DNA of 64,000 nucleotides, taken from Magnolia sinica (taxonomy: Eukaryota; Streptophyta; Magnoliopsida; Magnoliales; Magnoliaceae). The notes under the pieces are model-generated. The model ran no database searches, was not told the origin of the DNA, and worked only from the letters and a program-made list of their open reading frames with translations. The first letter of the stretch is position 1. Every line of letters starts with the position of its first letter. The stretch spans positions 31,799,001 to 31,863,000 of the forward strand of contig NC_080573.1 in the NCBI RefSeq assembly GCF_029962835.1, written 5' to 3'. This document shows positions 37,453 to 47,400 of this stretch, piece by piece. The translations under genes were made by a program, and so were the position numbers.

Positions 37453-37530
37453 GTATCGATATCATCAGAAATTTGTTTATTGAAAAAATTTTATTTTAAT
37501 TTTTTTTAATAAACACACTAGGCCTAAGGG

Positions 37531-38214
37531 AGGAGCCGGGCATAAACTTTAAGCTCATTTATCAATTGGCTAGGCTAGACTCAAGTTTGTCTACGAGCCT
37601 GTCATCCAGCCTACTTGGGGTTTTGAAGGGCATTTTAATCATATATCATACATGGGCCACACCTAATGAACGGCTCATGTCTTTTGTAGAAAGTGGATGA
37701 CCGAGCTCAAGCTTGGGTTGGCCTTGAATTGTGGCCATGCATAATCATCACAGGCCCCGCTCGGGCTTGCTTGTTTTGACCTATATAGGACCCGGGCTGG
37801 GCTCAGGTATGGGTTATGCTTTGTGGGCTGGGCTTGGACAGACCTTGGGCAGCCCAGGCTTCAACAGGTCAGGTTTGAAATGGGTTTTAGATTTCCCAGA
37901 CTCGTTTCAATTGCGATTGGGTCTTGTCGCGTTTGGGTCAGGTCCTAGAGTTCCAGACTCGGTCTATTTGGGATTGAACTAGCACACAGTGCTGATGTCG
38001 GTGCTGTGTGCCGCCCTAAGCTAGTGTACCGTGTGCTACTGGAAAAGTTCTGTGAGGCTGTATGTGTTTTATCCAGTCTATCCTTTTTTTCCAGCTCATT
38101 TTAGGGTAAGATCCAGAAAATGAGGCAGATCCAAACTTGAGGTGCACCGGAAGTGGATTGGCTGGTGCACCACCACACCATCGAACTATCTGATGTGTTT
38201 ATGTCACCAAGTTC
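37531..38214. other. Gene-free stretch
   Basis: It contains GGGCTTGGGC-type repeats (37740-37980) and, at 38040-38160, a lone left arm of the fold-back MITE family. No gene is visible. Confidence 0.5.
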
Positions 38215-38575
38215 TGTGGGTCCCACCATGAGGTATGTGTTATATCAAACCGTCTGTCCATTTTGTGAGCTCATTCTAAGGCTTGAGCCGGAAAATGGGA
38301 CAGATCCAAAGATCAAGTGGACCACACTGCAAAAAGCAGTGGGAGATTGAACGTCTACCATTGAAAGCCTTTTGGAGGTCACACAAGTGTTGGGTCGATA
38401 TGATATTTGTTTTTCCTCTTTATTTCTAACGGTGAGAATCATTCTCTCCACTGCTTATTTGTGGTGTGATCCACTTAAGCTTTGGATATGACTCATTTTT
38501 GGAATCATTCTCTAAAATGATATAGCCAAATGAATGAACGGTGTGGATATAATAAATATATTATTTTTGGGCCAT
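38215..38575. repeat. Fold-back MITE copy
   Basis: The left arm 'gtgggtcccaccatgaggtatg' through 'aagtggaccacac' is mirrored by 'gtgtgatccactt' and 'ggtgtggatat' on the right. Confidence 0.6.
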
Positions 38576-38999
38576 ATAACTTCCATTTCCCCCGAACGTT
38601 AGTACAGCTCCGAGATCGAGTAGCGTCAGCGCTATCTTCTCACGACGCGTACACGCACCAGCCAGGTCGGTGGTACGTGGAACACCTGCCAATTTGCATC
38701 TTAGGCGTACCACAGGAAACAGTCGTGATTGAAAGCCTACTACTGAAAACTTCCCAAGATACATTGTGCTTGATTCAAGCCCTTGAAAAGTTTTTAACGA
38801 CGGCCGTTCCATTGCCACTACTTCCTAGGGTATAGTCTACCTGAAACTTGACCACTATTTCTGATGGTATAGTCTACCTAAAAGTTGAATCCCTAGCTTT
38901 TTTTTTTCATACCCAAAATAAAATAAGCTGACAATGAATGAGTCCGTGTGGATGAAATACATACATTGTAGTGGGCTCATAAAGCTTTTCCTGTAGCAC

Positions 39000-39345
39000 A
39001 CTGCTATGGGCGCAGCTTTAGTGGATCCCTAACCGTGGGGCCCACCATGATGTATGTGGCTTATATCCATTTTGAAAGCTCATTTTAAAGCATAATTCCA
39101 AAAATGAAGTATATCAAAATCTCAAGTGGACAATAATAATCAACCATTGAAAACTTCTCATGAGCCACACAAGTTTTGGATCAAGCTCATATACGCGTGG
39201 TCTCTTCGTGTAGGTATTTGTGACTTTATCAACAGGTTGTATGGCAAATAAATATACGGGTGAACTCTACGAAGATTTAACGGTGGGGATTCAATCATGA
39301 CCGTTTCTTGTGGTATGGTCGACCTATGATTCAATCAAGACTGTT
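39000..39345. repeat. Fold-back MITE copy, imperfect
   Basis: The left arm GTGGGGCCCACCATGATG, with 'aaatctcaagtggac', pairs loosely with 'gtcgacctatgattc' on the right. The right arm is shorter and merges with the next copy. Confidence 0.5.
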
Positions 39346-39349
39346 CCTG

Positions 39350-39762
39350 TGGGCCACCTTGATGTATCTATGCCATCCATCCATTTTTCAAGATCAGTTT
39401 AGAGCATAATCCCAAAAATGAAGAGCATCTAAATCTCAAGTGGACCATACTTCAGGAAATAATGGTGATTAAATGCCCTACTATTAAAATTTTCTTAGGG
39501 TACATCTTAATGTCTAGGTAGTGTTTATTTGCCATTTAATCCATTGATTAGGTCACATAAGCCTGGATGCAGGGAAAAAACAAATATCAGCATGTTCCAA
39601 AACTTTCATGGCCCATTAATGATTAATCACCATTGTTTCCCATTGTATGGTTACCTGATAATTGGATCTGCTTCATTTTTGGGATCATCCACTAAAATGA
39701 TCTGAAAAAAAAAAAAACAGTTGGACTCGGTGGAAATAGAATAGATACATCAAGGTCACACG
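39350..39762. repeat. Fold-back MITE copy
   Basis: Ends: 'gggccaccttgatgtatct' at the left; inverted 'gtgtgaccttgatgtatct' at the right. The arms pair along most of their length and contain the shared 'aaatctcaagtggac' and 'caccattgtttcc' words. Confidence 0.65.
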
Positions 39763-40167
39763 GTCGTTGGCTAGATTGGGTCTCACCTAATTTGCTTTCC
39801 AAAAATAATGATGGATGAATGGGCCACCTGTTGAACACAGATTTCCTGTGAAAGCCTTTACAAAGTTCCTGATGATTTAGTAACCTCCGTTTAAACATTC
39901 GTATGGTAGGAAAGTTTAGTATAAAGTTAATAGTTTTGTGTTTTCACTTCATTTCAGTGGGAATGAGAACATGAAAACAGTTTGGATGGCATATAAACAT
40001 CGAGACTTTGGAAAGTTTGGAAGGTGGAAAACTCTTTCTCTAATTTTCTTTCTCGTGTGAATACCTTTAGTTTTGGATTCACCTGATTTTTGGTATCATC
40101 TTCTAACATAATTTAAAAAATTAGATAAATGGGTGGATTTTCGTATAAACTTCCTGGGAAAGGTTTT

Positions 40168-40668
40168 CCACGCGGATTTCCTTCCCCGCCTTAAGTTCCT
40201 GAGATGCTACGTGGGCCGCCATGAAGTTTTTGAAAAATCTGCACCGTTCATCCGTTTTTTCAGATCATCTTACAAAATGAGAACAAAAATCAGGTGGATC
40301 CGAAACTCAAGGCAGCCATAGAAGTAAAACTGAAGAAAAAGTTTTCCACCGTTGAAACCTTCCTGAGCTTCAACTATACCATCCAAACTGTTTATAAGAC
40401 TATTTCTATTGGGATGAAGCAAAGAAAATACAAAATTATTAGGCTTATGATAAACTTTTATGGTCGTATAAATGTTTAAACGGTGGTCACTGAATCTTTA
40501 CTGTTTCTTCTCTCGTGCGGCCCACTTGAGTTTTGGATAAGTTAACCTCCTAAAATGATCTGAAAAAAACCGATGGATGCGTTGGATTTTTCAGAAACAT
40601 TATCGTGGCCCCACGTAGCATCCCAGCGCAGGAACTTCGTGCAAAAGGCTTTAGCAGGAAATCCACCG
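40168..40668. repeat. Fold-back MITE next to the gene promoter
   Basis: The inverted arms share GGATTTCC, AAGTTCCTG and GATGCTACGTGGG on both sides (40172-40220 and, inverted, 40604-40664). A further left end of the same type starts near 39838. The right end lies about 200 bp before the TATA box of the TPR gene. Confidence 0.65.
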
Positions 40669-40699
40669 TGATCGCCTGATGAGCGTGCCCCATCTAGCA

Positions 40700-40910
40700 C
40701 ACGCGTTTCTTGCTTCCACGTGCGAGCTCGAGTGCACTTGCCATTTCTTCAACAACTTCTGTTGTCACTCAGTTCTCACACGTACCGATGAGCGGCCCTA
40801 CCGTTCCTAAAACTGGCACGTGAGAGTCACGTGATAGAATCTGAAGTGTCTTGACGACCGGCCCAACGGCTAGTTTATAACGGCTCTCCCCTTCCCTCCC
40901 TTCTCTCTCT
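40700..40910 (+). promoter_or_regulatory. Core promoter with MSA element, G-boxes and TATA box
   Basis: CCCAACGGCTA at 40862-40872 matches all 11 positions of the plant M-phase-specific activator consensus YCYAACGGYYA, the binding site of MYB3R factors in G2/M genes. Two further AACGG cores lie at 40801-40805 (inverted) and 40879-40883. G-boxes (CACGTG) lie at 40717, 40817 and 40828. A TATA box TTTATAA (40874-40880) predicts a start near 40910. Regulation by MYB3R is inference from the motif. Confidence 0.6.
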
Positions 40911-41029
40911 CTCTTCCAAGAAAAAAAGCAAGAAACCCTTTCCTTCTCCAGTTCTCATTCAACACCCATCTCTCTCTCTCGCTCTCTCTCAAAGCAAGAG
41001 ACCCTTCCCTTCTCCGATTCTCATTCAAC

Positions 41030-41087
<58 letters not shown>

Positions 41088-41213
41088 CTCTCTCTATCTA
41101 TCTATCTATCTATTTTTCCATTTCTCTGGCAAGAAAAGGCAGTTTTACGCCAGGTGAAAAAAAGGGTCAACCGGATTCCTCACCAGAGGCGGATTTCCAG
41201 CGCCACCTTGAGA
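40911..41213 (+). other. Predicted 5' UTR with CT and TATC repeats
   Basis: A roughly 75-bp segment ('gcaagaaaccctttccttctcc' type) is duplicated at about 40930-41020. It is followed by a (CT)n tract (41032-41090) and (CTAT)n (41091-41111). CT-rich 5' UTRs are common in plant genes. No start codon before 41154 opens a long frame. Confidence 0.5.
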
Positions 41214-41402
41214 ATGTGGCGCAGTGGGGACCGGAAGATGCTGGCTGGTAAAGAGCTCCCGCAGGCCAGGACGTGGAAATTGGGGCCATCTACACCGTCA
41301 AAGGACATGGAAAAGCAGGTGCCGACAAGGATGGATTCTTTCCACGCCATTCACAAGCTTCCCACTGGAGATTCGCCATATGTGAGGGCAAAACATGTTC
41401 AG
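41214..41402 (+). CDS. MS5/TDM1-like: TPR gene, exon 1
   Basis: This encodes residues 1-63, ending HVQ, before donor CAG|GTGAAC. It carries the CDK-type TPSK site and the family signature GDSPYVRAK. Confidence 0.8.
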
Positions 41403-44400
41403 GTGAACGATTGATCCCCTCTTCTTGGAATTTTTTTTTTTCATGCGTTCTGTTTTTAGCTATCTTTCCCATTTTCATGGTGAATTGTGGATTCTTTTGT
41501 TCGATTTTGTATCTTTTTCGATGGTTCTTGTGATTGATCTTTCTCCTTTACTGGGGTCAGCTTTTGGTAGAGGTGGGGCCCACCTTTTGGTGACGAACAC
41601 CATCCATCTTAATGGAGCCCCATTCCAGAGGGGTGAGGCACTGAGAGTGTCCTCTGTCAAATGGTGCTGTCCATCTGATTACAGGTGGGCCATGCCTCTT
41701 GGTGATCCAAATTGTTCGTATGCAGGAGGGGTTACCATCTTGATTTCTGTTGTTTGGTTTCATATTTTCATCATGACTGATTTTGAGAGAGATTTCTCCT
41801 TTACTGAGGTTGGCATTTGGTAGAGAGGCCCAACTCCACTATCCAATGATCTGTGCATGTGGGCCCCACCCTGCAGGGTCACCCCATGGATGATCAATGG
41901 ACCCATCATTTCTCCCATCAAACAATCCCAGACACAGTGGGGCCCATGTTCAGTGATCGAGTTTTCTACTTGTTTTTTTTTTTTTCCTTTTGTTTGTTTT
42001 GTAACTCATCTCTCTTGGGAAATCTTGGGTTCTTTTGTTTTAATTTCATAGTTTCAGTGATTCTTGTGGTTGATTTTGAGAGAGGTTTTCTCCTTTACTG
42101 GGGTAGCCATTTAGATGTCGGTTCCGCCTTTCCGTGGCCAAGATCATTCTTTTGGTGGACCCCACTGCAGATGGGAGACGGGTTCGAAGCTTGCCCCATT
42201 GTAATATCCTGCCCAACCGAGTGCAGGCGGATCCCATCTCTCAGCGATCTAGATTTTTCATCTGGTGGGCCCACATGGGTGGGTGATCGGCCCATTATTT
42301 TCCCCATAAAACAACGCAAGCCATCTGATTGTTTGTGTGGAAATGGACACTTCATAGTTCTAGCAATTGGATGGGCAGGAGTGTTCTTGGTTGTTTTTTT
42401 TTATTGTAGACTATCACTTCTAGCTAAAATATTGTTTATGAATCTTGTTATTTTTGTTTTGATTTCTTCATGGGTTTTATCAATTTATGACATTTCTCTT
42501 TTCTTCTTCTAATTCTTTGTTTGAATTGTTGGAAACGTCAAACCCAAACAGACATTTGGACTACCTTGCCATCTAGACCCTTGAAAGAATCCCTGAAATC
42601 TGGACTGTTGATACGTTTCCCGAAGAATCTTTCAGCCTCCACCGTTTCAAGCTTTTGGAATTCCCAAGTTCTGTTACATGCACCTAATCAATGCTAGATG
42701 CATCTAGATTGGACATTTTTGTGATTTCACAATGACTCCAAATGCCTATAAATTAACTTCCCCGCATCCGTTTTATGCAATGAAATAAAAAAATCAATTC
42801 CAGCAGCTTCTTTTGCAAAAGAAAATTTTCAGCAGCTTCTCTCTCTATGTGACTGGCTGAAGCCAGCAACATCCTTCCTGTTGTGCATGGTACATCAGCA
42901 GCACTTAAGAAATCCAATCTTCCTATCTAAGCAAAGCTTCCTTCCTGTTGTGCATGGTACAACAGCAGCAATTGAGAAATCCAATCTTCCTGTCTAAGCA
43001 AAGCCAATAACAGTCCCTACAAATTGGTATCAGAGCTTTTGATCTTTGGGCCTCATCAGAAGCGGGTCCCCTTCCAAACGAGCAACAGCCTTCACCTGCA
43101 AACAATTCTCAAAACTGTCCAGATTCTGCTGTGACAGCAGCGTCTGATCTTTGAGCTTTGACAACAAGAATATCACCTGCACTAGCAACTTCTACTCCTT
43201 GTTTTGGGTCTGAAATACCCAACAAACAACAAATACCCAACAAACAACAAAAATTTTCAGCCGTGAGAAGCGGGCTGAATTTTTCTTCATCATTTTTCCC
43301 ATCACTATTTCACTTGCAAACAATTCTCAAAACTGTCCAGATTCTGCTGTCACAGCAGCGTCTGATCAAAAGCTTTGACGGCAAAAACGTCACCTGCACC
43401 AGCAACTTCTCCTCCTTGTTTTGGGTATGAAATACCCAACAAACAACAAAAATTTTCAGCCGTGAGAAGCGGGCTGAATTTTTCTTCATCATTTTTCCCA
43501 TCACTATTTCACTTGCAAACAATTCTCAAAACTGTCCAGATTCTGCTGTCACAGCAGCGTCTGATCAAAAGCTTTGACGGCAAAAACGTCACCTGCACCA
43601 GCAACTTCTCCTCCTTGTTTTGGGTATGAAATACCCAACAAACAACAAAAATTTTCAGCCGTGAGGAAGCTGAATTTTTCTTCGTCATTTTCCCCATCAT
43701 TATCTGTCTCAGCATCTTCCAATAGAAGCAGTGGTGGATGTTCTTTAAACTCTTGCAAGTTCTAACAGCATATATCATTCAAATATTTATTTGGATTGAA
43801 ATATTTTAAAATGACAAATACAATACTGCCTCAAATATCCAAGTTATTTAAGGACAACTACGAAAATTGGTGCATCTAAATGAAAGCCTTGTTAGGATCT
43901 CAAGATCTATGGGAGATCATCACCGATGGGTATGTAGAACCCACGACGGAGCAAGAAGCAGCCTATACCAATGAGCAAAAAGCCACCCTCAAAGATCAAA
44001 GGAAGAAAGACAAGAAGGCCCTATTCCTTATCTATCAAGGGTTGAATGATTCAACCTTTGAAAAGATCACCGAAGCGACATCAAGCAAGCAAGCTTGGGA
44101 TACCCTTAGCACCATCTTCAAAGGTGTTGATCGAGTGAAGCGGGTTCGCCTTCAAACACTAAGAGCCGAGTTCGAGGCGGCGCATATGAAGAAGGTGAAT
44201 GTATTTCTGACTACTTCTCACATCTACTTGTTATTATTAACAATTTAAAAAGAAATGGTGAAAAAGTTGAAGACATATGTGTCATGGAAAAGGCATTGCG
44301 ATCTCTTACAATCAAGTTTGAGCAAGTGGTTGTGGCGATCGAAGAATCAAAGAACTTGGAAAAACTGTTCATTGAAGAGTTGATGGGATTGTTACAAGTG

Positions 44401-47400
44401 CATGAGCAACGAATGCAAAGGAATGCAGGAACGATGCTTGAACATGCCTTAGTCTATGCTGACTCTAAATGAATAAAGAGGTGGCCATACACATCGTGTG
44501 GGCCATGGCACTGACAATCGTGCAAGAGGAAGAGGGCGTAGATATAATCCAAACAATCCACAAAATCAACAAAATTTGACCAATTCCCGTGGTAGGGGAA
44601 ATGGTAGAGGCCGATTTACACGAGGTCGTGGAAATATGGGAGATCATCACCAATGGGTATGTAGAACCCACGACGGAGCAAGAAGCGGCCTATACCAATG
44701 AGCAAAAGGCCACCCTCAAAGATCAAAGGAAGAAAGACAAGAAGGCCCTATTCCTTATCTATCAAGGGTTGAATGATTCAACCTTTGAAAAGATCACCGA
44801 AGCGACATCAAGCAAGCAAGCTTGGGATACCCTTAGCACCATCTTCAAAGGTGTTGATCGAGTGAAGCGGATTCGCCTTCAAACACTAAGAGCTGAGTTC
44901 GAGGCGGCGCATATGAAGAAGGTGAAAGTATTTCTGACTACTTCTCACATCTACTTGTTATTATTAACAATTTAAAAAGAAATGGTGAAAAAGTTGAAGA
45001 CATACGTGTCATGGAAAAGGCATTGCGATCTCTTATAACCAAGTTTGAGCACGTGGTTGTGGCGATCGAAGAATCAAAGAACTTGGAAAAACTGTTCATT
45101 GAAGAGTTGATGGGATTGTTGCAAGTGCATGAGCAACGAATGCAAAGGAATGTAGGAACGATGTTTGAACATGCCTTAGTCTATGCTGACTCTGAATGAA
45201 TAAAGAGGTGGCCATACACATCGTGTGGGCCATGGCACTGACAATCGTGCAAGAGGAGGAGGGCATAGATATAATCCAAACAATCCACAAAATCAACAAA
45301 ATTTGACCAATTCCCGTGGTAGGGGAAATGGTAGAGGCCGATTTACACGAGGTTGTGGAAATATGAAAAATATTCAGTGTCAAAATTGCAACAAGTTTGG
45401 CCATTATGCATCAAATTGTTGGAGCAAGCCAGTGGTATGACAAAGCATCTTGACACGAGTGCAAGCAATCAAATCATGACGAGGAAAGAACCAAACTCTT
45501 CCTTGCACAAGAAAAAGGCTGGGATCAGTCAAATGTGTGGTATCTTGACACGGGTGCAAGCAATCACATATGCGGCAACAAAAAGCTCTTTATGGAACTC
45601 ACATAAGGAGTTCATGGCGATGTGACGTTCGGAGACTCATCAAAAACTCTGATGAAAAATGGTGAGCCACGATTCATCTTTAATGTATATTTACGTTACC
45701 TAACATGAAAAGTAACATCTTCAGCATCGGCCAATTATATGAAAAAGGGTATGTGATACACATGGAGAACTCAACTATGTCATTAAAAGGGGCATCGACC
45801 AATTACGTGAAAAAGGGGTATCTTGACACAGGTGTAAGCAATCACATATGCGGCCACAAAAAGCTCTTTATGGAACTCACAGAAGGAGTTCATGGCGATG
45901 TCACATTCGGATACTCATCAAAAACTCCGGTGAAAAGTAAAGGTATAAAAATTTACCAGAAAAATAATGAGCCACAATTCATCTCTAATGCATATTACGT
46001 ACCCAACATGAAAAGTAACATCCTCAGCATCGGCTAATTACTTGAAAAGGGGTATGTGATACACATGGAGAACTCCGCTATGTCATTAAAAGATGCATGC
46101 GGTAGACATGTGGCATGGGTCCAAATGGCGAAAAATTGAATGTTCCCACCCATATAAACACAAGGCTTGAGAAGTGTCTTTATGGACGTGCCAATAATGA
46201 ATCATGGAAGTGGCATCTTCGCTCTGACCATTTGAACTTTAATGGCCTTAAGCTCCTGTTCTCATCAAGCATGGTGCATGGATTGCCTGCTATTGAAGCT
46301 TCAGAACATGTGTGTGATGCGTGCACACTTGGCAAGCAGCAAAGGAACTTCTTTCCAGTTGGAGTATCCCGAAGAGCAAAGGAGCCATTGCAATTGGTTC
46401 ACACTGATATTTGTGGACCCATGGAGACAGCATCTCTTCAAGGTAACAGATATCTCATTACCCTCATTGATGATTACAATAGAAAACTCTGGTTATTCTG
46501 CATTAAAGAAAAGTTTGCAGCCTTTTCTATCTTTAAAAATTTCAAAGCCCAAGTTGAAAATGAAAGTGGGTACAAAATCAAGGTCCTCAGATCTGATAGA
46601 GGTGGGGAGTACACCTTGAATGTTTTTCGAGAATATTGCAAGAAACATGACATTAAGCAGCAACACACTGCAGCTTACACGCCACAACAGAATGGAATTG
46701 CAGAACGGAAGAACCGCACCATCCTCGACATGATGAGGACCATGTTGAAGGAGAAAGGCCTATCGAAGAGCTTTTGGGGAGAGGCAGTTGCATGTACTGC
46801 ATATCTGCTTAATTGGTGCCCCACTAAGAGTGTCAGGTTCATGACACCACAGGAGTCATGGAGCGGCTACAAGCCGAGCGTGGCGCACCTTAAAATCTTT
46901 GGTTTTCTTATGCTCAAGTTCCAGAAGTAAGAAGAAAAAAACTTGATGATCGTGGCGAGAAGTGTATCTTCATCGGCTACTGTGAAGAGTTAAAGGAGTG
47001 TATCTTCATCGGCTACAGTGAAGAGTTAAAGGCATATAAGCTCTACAACCCACTAACTAATAAGGTGGTGTGGTAAGTAGAGATGTAGTGTTTTGCGAGG
47101 AAGAAGCCTGAAAGTGGAACCAAGAAGATTCAGCCAAAGAAAGTCAGGTTGAGGCCGAAGAAGAGAGTAATGTTAATCAGGGGTAGACACCCACATGCCA
47201 ACACATCTTCATCTACTTCTCCTTCACCCTTGGCTCCTATCAAAATGAGAAGCCTCAATGAGATCTACGCAGAAACTGAGGAAGTGAATTTGCTCTGCCT
47301 GTATGCAGACCATAAGCCTCTCACATTCGAGGAAGCCGTGAATGAAGAATGTTGGATAAAGGCTATGGAAGAAGAGATTCATGCTATCGAGAGGAATCAC

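Larger units (their letters stand above)
28576..37530 (-). mobile_element. Older hAT-type element, carrying two nested retroelements
   Basis: The pieces 28576-28745, 31853-31994 and 37453-37530, read together, align with the reverse complement of the 840-bp hAT element at 17897-18736. The correspondences are the worn terminus CATTCTTCAGAGTATC, then 'gtggtatcag', 'ttcaactatataaattctag' and 'gatatcatca...ttgtttatt'. The right third is lost near 37530 and no target duplication remains on that side. Only about 390 bp is hAT sequence; the rest is insertions. Confidence 0.6.

Noticed and set aside
41853..42512. 219-codon open frame in intron 1
   Set aside because: Made of hydrophobic low-complexity translation of T-rich intron repeats, with no domain or homologous feel.
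43025..43036. Possible tRNA fragment
   Set aside because: It is the 12-base primer-binding site of the Copia element, not part of a tRNA gene; no cloverleaf around it.
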